DNA of 64,000 bases from Streptomyces yangpuensis (GTDB taxonomy: Bacteria; Actinomycetota; Actinomycetes; Streptomycetales; Streptomycetaceae): NCBI RefSeq assembly GCF_001005295.1, contig NZ_LBMK01000009.1, positions 1 through 64,000 of the forward strand, read 5' to 3'. Of this stretch, positions 8,906-17,074 are shown piece by piece (position 1 is the stretch's first letter; each line of letters opens with the position of its first letter). The notes beneath the pieces are model-generated. The model made no database searches. It was given only the letters and a program-made list of their open reading frames with translations, and was not told the origin of the DNA. The translations under genes and the position numbers were made by a program.

Positions 8906-9415
8906 TCAGGCGTAGCGGCCTGCGAACCAGGACGCCGCCGCCTGGGTGTGGAGGGGGAAGGCCAGGGCTTCGGGGGTGCGCAGGACGTGCCAGCCCGTGG
9001 TTTCGTCCGTCGGCTTCGAGGCGGGGAGGGTGTCGGCGGGGCGCGGCGGGAGGAGGCCGAAGAGGAGGAGGTGGCCGGCCGGGGAGCTCAGGGCGTCGGC
9101 CAGGGTGACGTCCGCGGCGGAGGCGGTAATGCCGGTCTCCTCGCGCAGCTCGCGGACGACGGCGTCGCGCCAGTCCTCGCCGAAGTCGATGAAGCCGCCG
9201 GGGAGGGCGATGCCGCCGAGGGCCGGTTCGATGGTGCGGGTGATGACCACCAGGCCGGTGCCGTCCGCGTCCTCGACGGGGAGGAGGGTGACGGCCACGG
9301 GGAGCGGGTTGCGGTAGGCGGTGGCACCGCAGGACGGGCAGGTGCGGGGCCAGGTGGTCGTACCGTACGGCGCTCCGCAGGTGGAGCAGTGCGAGTCCCT
9401 CAGGTGTGCCGGCAT
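8906..9415 (-). CDS. Nudix hydrolase with N-terminal zinc ribbon (NudC/NADH-pyrophosphatase-like)
   Basis: This protein hydrolyses a nucleoside diphosphate linked to another group; the exact substrate is unknown. It has 169 residues from the ATG at 9415. A CSTCG...CPSCG zinc ribbon lies near residues 11-30, followed by a complete Nudix box starting GGFIDFGE and continuing through RELREETGI. A TACCAT hexamer exactly six bases before this ATG suggests leaderless transcription, which decides against the ORF's earlier in-frame start at 9433. The gene is divergent from, and nearly abutting, the dipeptidase gene. It ends after the convergent repeat region. Confidence 0.88.
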   Translation of the reverse strand: MPAHLRDSHCSTCGAPYGTTTWPRTCPSCGATAYRNPLPVAVTLLPVEDADGTGLVVITRTIEPALGGIALPGGFIDFGEDWRDAVVRELREETGITASAADVTLADALSSPAGHLLLFGLLPPRPADTLPASKPTDETTGWHVLRTPEALAFPLHTQAAASWFAGRYA

Positions 9416-9438
9416 GCCGTGATGGTATGCCAAGGGGT

Positions 9439-10125
9439 ATGCGGATGACGGCTGTTGCGGGGCTGGTCGGGGTGCTGGCGGGCGGGGCCGCGGCGCCGCC
9501 GGGGTTCACTGCGCTGCGGGAGGTGGATCCGAGCATCCGGCAGGACATGCGGTACGCGGGTGAGCGGAACTTCACCGGCGCTGTGGTCGACGGGTACGAG
9601 GAGCCGGAGTGCCTGCTGGCCCGCCCCGCCGCGGAGGCGCTGCGGCGGGCGCAGCGGGTGCTGCTGCGGCGGGACTACTCGCTGCGGGTGTACGACTGCT
9701 ACCGGCCGCAGCGGGCGGTGGACCGGTTCGTGCGGTGGGCTCGGGGGGAGGACGGTGGCGAGGACCTGGCGCGCAAGGCGGAGTTCTATCCGCGGGTGGA
9801 ACGCGGCCGGCTGATCGCCGACGGGTACGTCGCGGAGAGGTCCGGGCACAGCCGTGGGAGCACGGTCGACGTGACCCTGGAGGAACTCCCGGGCCGGGAG
9901 GTCGACATGGGGACGCCTTTCGACTTCTTCGATCCGCTGTCGCACACGGACGATCCGCGGGTGACGGGCGCCGCCCGGGCCAACCGGCAGGTGCTGAAGC
10001 GGGTGCTGGGCGCGCAGGGGTTCGTGAACCTTCCCGAGGAGTGGTGGCACTTCACCTACAAGCCGGAGGCGTACCCGGACACGTATTTCGACTTCCCCGT
10101 CGCTGTCGCCGAGGTCCGGCCGTGA
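9439..10125 (+). CDS. VanX-like D-alanyl-D-alanine dipeptidase (M15D), exported
   Basis: A zinc dipeptidase of the peptidoglycan-recycling/VanX family with 228 residues. Zinc ligands are visible in SGHSRGSTVDVTL (His, Asp) and the late EWWHF histidine; the RPQRAVDRF arginine region is also typical. A short hydrophobic leader (TAVAGLVGVLAGGAAA) suggests export. The exact start is uncertain: AAGGGG at 9432-9437 suits the ATG at 9445 better by spacing, while the ATG at 9439 gives an arginine before the hydrophobic run. No vanHA genes are nearby, so this is more likely housekeeping cell-wall turnover than glycopeptide resistance. Confidence 0.88.
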   Translation: MRMTAVAGLVGVLAGGAAAPPGFTALREVDPSIRQDMRYAGERNFTGAVVDGYEEPECLLARPAAEALRRAQRVLLRRDYSLRVYDCYRPQRAVDRFVRWARGEDGGEDLARKAEFYPRVERGRLIADGYVAERSGHSRGSTVDVTLEELPGREVDMGTPFDFFDPLSHTDDPRVTGAARANRQVLKRVLGAQGFVNLPEEWWHFTYKPEAYPDTYFDFPVAVAEVRP

Positions 10126-10138
10126 GTACCTTGCCCGC

Positions 10139-10477
10139 ATGACTTTCAGCTCGTACGAGGAATTCTGGCCGTACTACGTCGCGATGCACTCCCGCGCCGC
10201 CACCCGCTGGGTGCACCTCACCGGCACGCTCACCGGCCTGGCGCTGGCCGCCTACGGGGTGGCGCGCGGGCGCAGGCGCTGGCTCGCCGCTCTTCCCCTG
10301 ATCGGGTACGGGACCGCCTGGCCGGCGCACTTCCTGATCGAGGGGAACAATCCGGCCACGTTCGGGCATCCGGCGTGGTCGCTGCGCGGGGACGCGCAGA
10401 TGATCCGGATGATGCTGGCCGGGCGGGACGCGGAGCTGGACGAGATCGCCCGGAAGTGGCTCGCCGAGAACCGGTGA
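10139..10477 (+). CDS. Mpo1-like/DUF962 membrane protein
   Basis: A 112-residue protein of the DUF962 family, related to yeast Mpo1 (a 2-hydroxy fatty acid dioxygenase). Family signatures are the FWPYYVAMHSRAATRWVH block with its histidines, then two hydrophobic spans around residues 28-42 and 51-66, and FLIEGNNPATFGHPAWSL. A TACCTT hexamer at 10127-10132, six bases before the ATG, suggests a leaderless transcript. It starts 13 bp after the dipeptidase stop. The enzymatic role in bacteria is unproven. Confidence 0.85.
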   Translation: MTFSSYEEFWPYYVAMHSRAATRWVHLTGTLTGLALAAYGVARGRRRWLAALPLIGYGTAWPAHFLIEGNNPATFGHPAWSLRGDAQMIRMMLAGRDAELDEIARKWLAENR

Positions 10478-10509
10478 CCCGGGCCGGGCGGCCGTGGCAG
10501 ACTCCTAAC

Positions 10510-10525
10510 TTCTGACGATGCGTCA
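10510..10525. promoter_or_regulatory. Inverted repeat operator candidate TTCTGACGNNNCGTCA (site 1)
   Basis: TGACG-ATG-CGTCA (10513-10525), extended to CTGACGATGCGTCAG, sits directly before the DUF35/thiolase operon. The same pattern with the same TTC flank recurs at 45430-45445, before another lipid-type operon. This looks like a TetR-type operator. It covers the ATG at 10518, which is therefore unlikely to be the start codon. Confidence 0.6.
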
Positions 10526-10547
10526 GCTCTTCGGTATGGGAGGGGTC

Positions 10548-11006
10548 TTGGCACGCACACGCACACCCGTCGTGAGCGGGTGGTTCACCGAGAACGCGCC
10601 GGACGGGGGCGGCTTCCGGCTGCTCGGCACCCGGTGCTCGGCCTGTACCGCGGTGTTCTTCCCCCGCGAGGACGCCTACTGCCGCAACCCGCGGTGCCCC
10701 GGCGGCGGGGAGCTCGCCGAGGTGCCGCTCTCGCCCCGGGGCCGCGTCTGGTCCTGCACCGACGGGCGTTACCGGCCGCCCGCGCCGTACGTGTCCGACC
10801 CGGCCGAGCCCTGGGAGCCGTACACCCTGGTCGCGGTGGAGCTGGAGGCCGAGGGGATGGTCGTGCTGGGGCAGGCCGTGCCCGGGGTCGGGGTCGCCGA
10901 CCTGGCGGTGGGCACGGAGGTCGAGGTGGTGGGCGGCGTGCTGGACGAGGACGCCGAAACGACCTGGGTGACCTGGCGGTTCAGGCCGGTGGGAGGGACC
11001 TCGTGA
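10548..11006 (+). CDS. DUF35 OB-fold/zinc-ribbon protein, acyl-CoA-binding partner of thiolase
   Basis: A small protein of about 152 residues in the DUF35 family, which pairs with thiolase-like enzymes in steroid side-chain and lipid metabolism. The rubredoxin-like ribbon shows CSAC and CRNPRC cysteines (about residues 28-47), followed by an OB fold (GRVWSCTDGRY, YTLVAVELEAEGMVVLGQ). I prefer the TTG at 10548 (MARTRTPVVSGWF) behind GGAGG at 10539-10543; ATG 10536 is the alternative. ATG 10518 lies inside the operator-like repeat. It overlaps the thiolase by 4 bp, so the two are translationally coupled. Confidence 0.85.
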   Translation: MARTRTPVVSGWFTENAPDGGGFRLLGTRCSACTAVFFPREDAYCRNPRCPGGGELAEVPLSPRGRVWSCTDGRYRPPAPYVSDPAEPWEPYTLVAVELEAEGMVVLGQAVPGVGVADLAVGTEVEVVGGVLDEDAETTWVTWRFRPVGGTS

Positions 11007-12193
11007 GCGCCGACGTCGCCGTCCTGGGGGCCGGCATGCACCCGTGGGGCAAATGGGGCCGCAGCTTTGTCGAGTACGGGCGGACCGCGGCGCGGGCGGC
11101 ACTCGCGGACGCCGGACTGGACTGGACGGACGTGGGGTCGGTCGTCGGCGCCGACACCGTGCGCTCCGGCTACCCCGGCTACGTGGCCGGAGCCACCTTC
11201 GCCCGGGCCCTCGGCTGGCAGGGCGCCCGCGTGACCAGCGTGTACGCGGCCTGCGCGTCCGGGGCGCAGGCCATCGGGACGGCCCGCGCGCAGATCCTGG
11301 CGGGGCTGGCCGACGTGGTGCTCGTGGCCGGCGCGGACGCGGCGCCCAAGGGGTTCTTCGCACCGGCCGGCGGTGACCGGCCGGACGATCCGGACTGGCT
11401 GCGGTTCCGGGTGCTGGGTGCGACCAACCCGGCGTACTTCGCGCTGTACGCCCGTCGTCGGATGGCGGTCCACGGGGACACCCTGGAGGACTTCGCCCGG
11501 GTGAAGGTGAAGAACGCGGCGGCGGGGCGGCTCAACCCGCACGCCCGCTACCGTACGGCCGTCACCGCCGAGGAGGTCGCCGCCTCCGCGGTGGTCGCCG
11601 ATCCGCTCCGGCTGCTCGACATCTGCGCGACCTCCGACGGGGGCGCGGCGCTGGTGCTGACCAGCATGGACTTCGCGCGCTCGCGCGGGGTGGCCGATCC
11701 GGTGCGGATCCGGGCCGTGTCGACGGTGACGCCCACCTATCCGCGGACGGTGCTGGACCTGCCGGACATCGCCACCGACTCGACGACGGCCGTGGAGCCG
11801 GTGGCCGGATCCTTCCGGTCCTCGATCGCGCGCGCCGCCTACGAGGAGGCGGGGCTCGGGCCGCAGGACCTCTCACTCGCCGAGGTGTACGACCTGTCCA
11901 CCGCCCTGGAACTGGAGTGGTACGAGGACATCGGGCTGTGCGCCGAGGGCGAGGGGGCGAAGCTGCTGCGGGAGGGGGCGACGGCCCTGGGCGGGCGGAT
12001 CCCCGTCAACACCAGTGGTGGGCTGGCCTCGTTCGGAGAGGCCGTGCCGGCCCAGGCCATCGCGCAGGTGTGCGAGCTGACATGGCAGTTGCGTGGCACG
12101 GCCGGGGAGCGGCAGGTGCCCGGGGCGCGGGTGGGGATCACCGCCAACCAGGGGCTGTTCGGGCACGGTTCGGCCGTCGTCGCCGTGCGCTGA
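11003..12193 (+). CDS. Thiolase-like lipid-transfer protein (SCP-x thiolase family)
   Basis: A 396-residue thiolase-fold protein starting with GTG at 11003, overlapping the DUF35 stop by 4 bp. The N-terminal thiolase half contains the active-site cysteine in SVYAACASGAQAIGTA (about C90). The C-terminal half has ATSDGGAALVL, EVYDLSTALELEWYEDIG and the GLFGHGSAVVAV end typical of the SCP-x/lipid-transfer group. In this family the partner DUF35 forms a heterocomplex with the thiolase, usually for a retro-aldol or thiolytic step on branched acyl-CoA. The substrate is unknown here. Confidence 0.88.
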   Translation: MSADVAVLGAGMHPWGKWGRSFVEYGRTAARAALADAGLDWTDVGSVVGADTVRSGYPGYVAGATFARALGWQGARVTSVYAACASGAQAIGTARAQILAGLADVVLVAGADAAPKGFFAPAGGDRPDDPDWLRFRVLGATNPAYFALYARRRMAVHGDTLEDFARVKVKNAAAGRLNPHARYRTAVTAEEVAASAVVADPLRLLDICATSDGGAALVLTSMDFARSRGVADPVRIRAVSTVTPTYPRTVLDLPDIATDSTTAVEPVAGSFRSSIARAAYEEAGLGPQDLSLAEVYDLSTALELEWYEDIGLCAEGEGAKLLREGATALGGRIPVNTSGGLASFGEAVPAQAIAQVCELTWQLRGTAGERQVPGARVGITANQGLFGHGSAVVAVR

Positions 12194-12213
12194 GCAGCTC
12201 GTGCCGTCACAAC

Positions 12214-12330
12214 GCTTGACGACCCCGGGCGGCAGGTTCACACTCGCTCCACAGTCCCGCGCAGCGACGGGACCGTGAACCACCCGTGAGAGCTGCGGCC
12301 CGTACCCCAGTCGGCGGGGGTACGGGTCGC
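12214..12330 (+). ncRNA. Candidate structured RNA with terminator (low certainty)
   Basis: After the thiolase stop there is TTGACG (12216-12221), then GGTTCAC (12235-12241) pairing with GTGAACC (12275-12281) around an inner GTCCCG/CGGGAC hairpin. A 10-bp terminator-like stem follows. Nested pairing plus a final hairpin suggests a small RNA or a processed 3' UTR. No good -10 box is visible (only CACACT at the right spacing). Confidence 0.3.
12299..12326. terminator. Stem-loop terminator between convergent thiolase and conservon
   Basis: A perfect 10-bp stem, CCCGTACCCC (12299-12308) with GGGGTACGGG (12317-12326), and an 8-base loop. It can serve both converging transcripts. Confidence 0.7.
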
Positions 12331-12351
12331 GCCCGGGCGTCCGTCCGCGGA

Positions 12352-12978
12352 TCAGGCTCCCGCGGACAGGCTCCGGCGCCGCTCGCGTGCCAGGGACATC
12401 GCGTGCTCCACGACCCCCACCAGCACGTCCTTCACGGACTCCCGGTCCCGTGCGTCGCACAGCAGCACCGGCACCCCGGGGTCGAGGTCGAGTGCCGTCC
12501 GTACGGTCACCACGGGGTGGCGGTCGGCTCCGTCGAAGCAGTTGACCGCGACGACGAACGGGATCCCGCGCCGCTCGAAGTAGTCGATGGCGGCGAAGCA
12601 GTCGGCCAGGCGGCGGGTGTCCGCGAGGACCACCGCGCCCAGGGAGCCCTGGGCCAGCTCGTCCCACAGGAACCAGAAGCGGTCCTGTCCGGGCGTGCCG
12701 AACAGGTACAGCACCAAGTCCTCGCGGAGCGTGATGCGCCCGAAGTCCATGGCCACGGTCGTGGTGCTCTTGCCCTCCACTCCCCCGGTGTCGTCGACGC
12801 CGACGCCTGGCTCGGAGAGCCGTTCCTCGGTCCGGAGCGGTCTGATCTCGCTGACCGCGCTGACCAGGGTGGTCTTGCCCACCCCGAAGCCGCCCGCGAC
12901 CAGGATCTTCAAGGTCAGCGGCTCGACCGGCGACACCGCGTGCATGGCACCGGTGCGGCTAAAGCGCCCGAAGGCCAT
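12352..12978 (-). CDS. cvnD: Conservon small GTPase CvnD
   Basis: A Ras/MglA-like GTP-binding protein of 208 residues, the last gene of a four-gene conservon. The P-loop is GGFGVGKTT near residue 30. TTVAMDFGRI carries the switch region, GTPGQDRFW is the G3 motif, and NCFDG stands in for NKxD. Conservon GTPases are thought to form a membrane-associated signalling complex with CvnA-C, comparable to a eukaryotic G-protein module. It overlaps the upstream DUF742 gene by 20 bp, indicating tight coupling. Numbered assignment to a particular S. coelicolor conservon was not attempted. Confidence 0.92.
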   Translation of the reverse strand: MAFGRFSRTGAMHAVSPVEPLTLKILVAGGFGVGKTTLVSAVSEIRPLRTEERLSEPGVGVDDTGGVEGKSTTTVAMDFGRITLREDLVLYLFGTPGQDRFWFLWDELAQGSLGAVVLADTRRLADCFAAIDYFERRGIPFVVAVNCFDGADRHPVVTVRTALDLDPGVPVLLCDARDRESVKDVLVGVVEHAMSLARERRRSLSAGA

Positions 12979-13405
12979 CGATCACCTCACGCAGAATGGA
13001 TTCATCAGGCAGTTCTGCCGGGGGTACCGGCCTGGTCACGTGGACCAGTTCCTCATCGACCAGGTCGCCGATCAGGACGCGCACGACCCCGACCGCGAGG
13101 TCGAGGTCGGCCGCGAGTTCGGCGACCGACTGGGGCCGTTCCCGGCACAGCCCGAGGATGTGGGCGTGTTCCGGGGAGAGGGTCATGTCCCAGACCGGAT
13201 CGTCCGCCGCCGGTTCGGCGACGACGAGGGCGATCAGATCGAGGCGGTGCTGGCCCGCATGGCTGGTCCGGCCGCGGGTCATGGCGTAGGGGCGTACGAC
13301 GGGACCCGCGTCGTCGTCGAACCAGTGCGCGTGGTCTAAGGCGGACGGGTCGAAGGGCATGCCGACGGGAGCGTCGGCGAGATGGTCCTGGCCTGGGTCG
13401 CTCAT
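12959..13405 (-). CDS. cvnC: Conservon DUF742 protein CvnC
   Basis: A 148-residue DUF742 protein. The family VVRPYAMTRGR block lies near residue 36, followed by a winged-helix-like region (LSPEHAHILGLCRERPQSVAELAADLDLAVGVVRVLIGDLV) and the closing LREVIDGLRAL. DUF742 proteins form the third member of conservons and are presumed adaptors between the sensor kinase and GTPase. The start lies 10 bp after the stop of the roadblock gene, and the 3' end overlaps cvnD. Confidence 0.92.
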   Translation of the reverse strand: MSDPGQDHLADAPVGMPFDPSALDHAHWFDDDAGPVVRPYAMTRGRTSHAGQHRLDLIALVVAEPAADDPVWDMTLSPEHAHILGLCRERPQSVAELAADLDLAVGVVRVLIGDLVDEELVHVTRPVPPAELPDESILREVIDGLRAL

Positions 13406-13415
13406 GCCTTCCGAC

Positions 13416-13853
13416 TCACCCTCCGGCTGGCAGCCCGGTGCGCGGGGCGGTCGCCAGGTGGTCGCCCACCCGCTTGACCATCAGCGTCATCTCGTACGCG
13501 ACCTGCCCGACGTCGGAGTCGGCGTCGGCCAGTACGGCCAGGCAGCTGCCGTCGCCGGCGGCCATGACGAAGAGGAAGGCCTCGTCGAGCTCGACGACGG
13601 TCTGGCGGACCCGGCCGGAGTCGAAGTGCCGGCCGACGCCCTTGGCCAGGCTGTGGAACCCGGAGGCGACCGCCGCCAGGTGCTCGCTGTCCTCGCGGGT
13701 CAGGTCCTTGGAGCTGCCCGTGGGCAGGCCGTCGCCGGAGAGGACCACCGCCTTGCGGATGGACCCGACCCGGTCGACGAGCTCGTCGAGGAGCCAGTTG
13801 AGCGGGCCGGAGCCGCGGCCCCTGCTGTCGTTGCCGGTCTGCGGTGCGGTCAT
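13416..13853 (-). CDS. cvnB: Conservon roadblock/LC7 protein CvnB
   Basis: A 145-residue roadblock/LC7-domain protein, a likely regulator or GAP-like partner of the CvnD GTPase by analogy with MglB-MglA. The domain runs from LNWLLDELVDRVGSIRKAVVLSGDGLP to the end, with FHSLAKGVG and VRQTVVELDEAFLFVMAAGDGSCLAVL. The ATG at 13853 overlaps the cvnA stop by 4 bp (ATGA). Residues 1-16 are a flexible Gly/Arg-rich lead. Confidence 0.93.
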   Translation of the reverse strand: MTAPQTGNDSRGRGSGPLNWLLDELVDRVGSIRKAVVLSGDGLPTGSSKDLTREDSEHLAAVASGFHSLAKGVGRHFDSGRVRQTVVELDEAFLFVMAAGDGSCLAVLADADSDVGQVAYEMTLMVKRVGDHLATAPRTGLPAGG

Positions 13854-16690
13854 CGACCGTCCCCTTCGTTCTCGTTCGCGGGACCGCCGGCGGAGGATGT
13901 GCCCGCCTCGGTCTCGGACTGCTGCTGTGCGTGCCGGTTGCGGCCCGCCGTCCAGCCACGCTGGAGTGCGGACATGCGCGTGCGTACGTCCTCCGCGTCG
14001 CGGTCTGCCACCTGGTCGGGGGCGGCTTCGGCGGGCGCGGACGACGCGGACTTCTTGAGCTGCGGGGCCAGGCTGGCCTGACGGATCCGGCGGGGCAGCC
14101 CGCCGGTGTCCGGGCCTGCGGCGGGTTCCGTGTCGTCGGATCCGGCCGCAGGGGCGTTCTGCGGGACCGCGGAGACCGGGCGGGGGTCCACCCGGCGGCC
14201 GTGTTCGGCGACCAGGGTCGGCGTGGGACGCCGGCGCGGCAGCGGCACGGCTCCCGCGGAGCGGGGGCCGTCGGGACGGGGCGCCTCCAGGCGCTGGGCG
14301 TCCAGCCGGACCGGTCCGGTGGGGGCGAGCGGCTCGCGTTCCCGGTCGCGCTCGCCCGGGCGGGTGCCGCTGCGGGCACCGCCGCGGGCGGTGCCGTTGC
14401 GCTCGGCGTGCCGGTCGGTGTGCGGGCGGTCCGCCGGGCGCAGGCCCAGCAGGGCGCTGCGCGGGGTGCCGTTCGGCGGGGTCTCGTCGTCCAGGGTCGC
14501 CATGGCCGGGCGGCCGGAGCCGGGGCGGCCCGTGCCGACGGCCGGGTCGTCGTCCAGGGCGGCCGGGTCGTCGAGCGTGTCCAGGCCGTCCAGGCCGCGG
14601 CCGGCGAGCGGGGCCTCCAGCTCGACCGGGCCGCGCAGTTCGGCGGTGGCCAGCGGGCGGCCGACGGCGGCGCGCTCCGCGGTGGAGGTCACCGGCCGCT
14701 CGGAGTGCGTACGGCCGATCTGGCCGGCCTTCGCGGCCCTGCCGGTCTTGCCGGGCCGGGGCCCGTCCAGCCGTACGCCGGTACCGCTGGTCTCCGGAGC
14801 GTCGGTCAGCAGGGCCGACGGGAGGAAGACCACCGCGGTGGTGCCCCCGTACGGGCTGGGCTGGAGGACGACCTTGACGCTGTGGCGCTGGGCGAGGCGG
14901 CTGACGACAAACAGGCCGAGGCGGTCGGTGTCGGAGAGCTCGAACTCGGGGGTCTCGGCGAGGCGGAGGTTCGCGTCGAGCAGCGCCTCCGGGGTCATGC
15001 CGAGGCCGCGGTCGTGGATCTCCAGGGTGAAGCCGTTGGCGACGCGCTCGCCGTGCACCTGGACCGCGGTGTGCGGCGGCGAGAAGACGGTGGCGTTCTC
15101 CAGGAGTTCGGCGATGAGGTGGGTGACGTCGGCGACGGCGGGTCCGACGATGCCCAGGCGGGTGAGGCGGCGTACCTCTATGCGCTCGTAGTCCTCGACC
15201 TCGGCGACGGCGGCCCGTACGACGTCCATGAGCTGGACGGGCTTGCGCCACTGGCGGGAGGGGGCGGCTCCGGAGAGGATCACCAGGCCCTCGGCGTGGC
15301 GGCGCATGCGGGTGGTCATGTGGTCGAGGCGGAAGAGGTCGGCGAGCTCCTCGGTGTCCTCGGTGCGGCGCTCCATCGTGTCGAGGAGGGTCAGCTGGCG
15401 GTGCAGCAGGACCTGGTTGCGGCGGGCAAGGTTGACGAACACCTCGGAGACGCCGCGCCGCAGGTCGGCCTGCTTGACGGCGGCCTCGACGGCGGCGCGC
15501 TGGAGGGTGTTGAGGGCCTGGCCGACCTGGCCGACCTCGTCCTTCTCGTATTCGAGGTGGGGGGCCTCGGTCTCGACGTCCACGTGCTCGCCGGCGGCGA
15601 GGCGGCGCATGACGCTGGGCAGGCGGACGCCGGAGGCCTCGTGGGCCTCCTTGCGCAGCCGGGAGAGGTCGCGGACCAGGTCCCGGCCGATACGCACGGA
15701 GAGGACGAGGGACACGATCAGGGCGAAGAGGCCGAGGATGCCGGCGCCTGCGGCCTGGATCATGACGTCCGCGGCCACGGGCTCGATGCGCCGCTGGTAG
15801 CGGTCGCCGGCCTCGGTGTTCATGCTCGCCAGGTCGTCGAGGACCTTGGAGGACGCCTCGTCCCACTGGGCGGAGGTGAGGTTGCGCGGCTTGTTGACCG
15901 CGCCGCCGGAGATGAAGCGCTCCTCGGCCTCGCGCAGCGGGTGGGTCTGGGGGTCCTGCCAGTACCGCTCGAAGATCTCCCGGTCGCCGGCGGGCAGGGT
16001 CACGAGGTTGAACTCGTAGAGCAGCGAGCGGTTGGCGGCGAAGTCGGAGACGCGGCGGACGTCGCCCGCGGTGATGTTGCGCGCGGCCAGGGCGGAGGCG
16101 ATGACCGCGTCCTCGCGGGAGAGCAGCTCGCGGGCGCGGCTGATGCCGACGAGGGCGCGGCCCTCCTTGTCGACCTCGACGTTGTCGAGGCCGTGGAGGT
16201 TCATCAGGAAGTCGTAGCAGGGGTCGACCAGCCGGTTGTAGAGCTCCAGGGCCTGGCCGGGGTCGAGGGCGTTCTGGTCGACGGAGCGGCGCATGGAGCC
16301 GATGCCGTGGAAGGCGGAGACGATCGAGCGCAGGCGCTGGGCGCTCTGCGGGCTGAGCTCGTCGACGACCTTGGGGTCGCGGGCGCTCACGCTGATCTTC
16401 TCGACGGCCTGGTCGGTCTCGGTGCGGCGCTTGACGAGTTCGGCGGTGGCGGTGGCCGCGCGGGGGTCGCCGAGGACGACGAGGGTCTGGCGCCTCTCCT
16501 TCTGGATGACGCGGGCGACGTCCTCGATCGGGTAGCCGACCTTGTCGATGACGTAGGCCACGTCGAAGAGCTGGATCGCCTGACGACCCGTGATGACCGT
16601 GGCGAAGCCCCAGAGGGCAGTCAGGGAGACGAGCGGCACAAGGAGCAACGCCACGATCTTCCGGCGGATGGACTTCCCGCGAAAGCGCAT
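13850..16690 (-). CDS. cvnA: Conservon sensor histidine kinase-like CvnA (nitrate-sensor type)
   Basis: A 946-residue membrane sensor. TM1 lies at about residues 12-30 (IVALLLVPLVSLTALWGFA), followed by a roughly 300-residue extracytoplasmic NIT-type sensing domain, TM2 at about 318-338 (AAGAGILGLFALIVSLVLSV), a HAMP-like linker, and an HATPase_c domain with LIAELLENATVFSPP (N box) and HDRGLGM (G1). DTDRLGLFVVSRLA follows. The last 300 residues are a Pro/Arg/Gly-rich disordered tail, typical of CvnA. There is no canonical phospho-acceptor H-box, and no response regulator is nearby. Confidence 0.92.
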   Translation of the reverse strand: MRFRGKSIRRKIVALLLVPLVSLTALWGFATVITGRQAIQLFDVAYVIDKVGYPIEDVARVIQKERRQTLVVLGDPRAATATAELVKRRTETDQAVEKISVSARDPKVVDELSPQSAQRLRSIVSAFHGIGSMRRSVDQNALDPGQALELYNRLVDPCYDFLMNLHGLDNVEVDKEGRALVGISRARELLSREDAVIASALAARNITAGDVRRVSDFAANRSLLYEFNLVTLPAGDREIFERYWQDPQTHPLREAEERFISGGAVNKPRNLTSAQWDEASSKVLDDLASMNTEAGDRYQRRIEPVAADVMIQAAGAGILGLFALIVSLVLSVRIGRDLVRDLSRLRKEAHEASGVRLPSVMRRLAAGEHVDVETEAPHLEYEKDEVGQVGQALNTLQRAAVEAAVKQADLRRGVSEVFVNLARRNQVLLHRQLTLLDTMERRTEDTEELADLFRLDHMTTRMRRHAEGLVILSGAAPSRQWRKPVQLMDVVRAAVAEVEDYERIEVRRLTRLGIVGPAVADVTHLIAELLENATVFSPPHTAVQVHGERVANGFTLEIHDRGLGMTPEALLDANLRLAETPEFELSDTDRLGLFVVSRLAQRHSVKVVLQPSPYGGTTAVVFLPSALLTDAPETSGTGVRLDGPRPGKTGRAAKAGQIGRTHSERPVTSTAERAAVGRPLATAELRGPVELEAPLAGRGLDGLDTLDDPAALDDDPAVGTGRPGSGRPAMATLDDETPPNGTPRSALLGLRPADRPHTDRHAERNGTARGGARSGTRPGERDREREPLAPTGPVRLDAQRLEAPRPDGPRSAGAVPLPRRRPTPTLVAEHGRRVDPRPVSAVPQNAPAAGSDDTEPAAGPDTGGLPRRIRQASLAPQLKKSASSAPAEAAPDQVADRDAEDVRTRMSALQRGWTAGRNRHAQQQSETEAGTSSAGGPANENEGDGR

Positions 16691-17074
16691 GGCCTCCCCA
16701 GCCTCCCCCAGGTCAACCCCGTTGCCGGGGGTCGGTGTTCCGTCATTTAAACGGCGTGAGCCTACTACTGCTGGGGAGCAGGTTCGAAGGCGTGTCCGGA
16801 CGTTTTCGGCCTGACCCCTGGACGAAGATCACCAGTTGTCCGATACTTCCGGTCAAGTCAGGCCCGATTTGTGGCAGATGACACTTGGTGGGGCGTCAGT
16901 TCCCGCACCCTGATGGATGGCTGGAATTATTCGTTCCGCGATCTACGGGGCCGGTGGGACATCCGGTGTCCGGGAATCTCCGGGCGTCGCCGGACGTCTG
17001 TCAGTACGAGGAGCACGTCGGGGTAGACGTGTGGGGGTAGGCATGGCGGACCGCGGGTGGGGAGTGAGCGGACC
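16691..17074. other. Divergent gap between cvnA and 17075-17509
   Basis: This 384-bp intergenic stretch has locally lower GC (16735-16770 and 16850-16950). It contains a small hairpin, CTGCT-GGGG-AGCAG near 16769-16782, and an inverted repeat GGACA-TCCGG-TGTCC near 16963-16977. On the minus strand TTCGAA-N18-TAGGCT could be a weak cvnA promoter. No gene was recognised. Confidence 0.5.

Noticed and set aside
9439..10125. Glycopeptide resistance cluster suggested by the VanX-like protein
   Set aside because: No vanH, vanA or vanRS genes are present; neighbours are unrelated, and M15D dipeptidases are common in peptidoglycan recycling.
10518..10547. ATG at 10518 as start of the DUF35 protein
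   Set aside because: It lies in the loop of the inverted repeat and has no ribosome site; starts at 10536 or 10548 fit better.
13844..16750. Long plus-strand frame opposite cvnA
   Set aside because: Shadow frame with no domain; the minus strand carries a full conservon sensor with correct gene overlaps.
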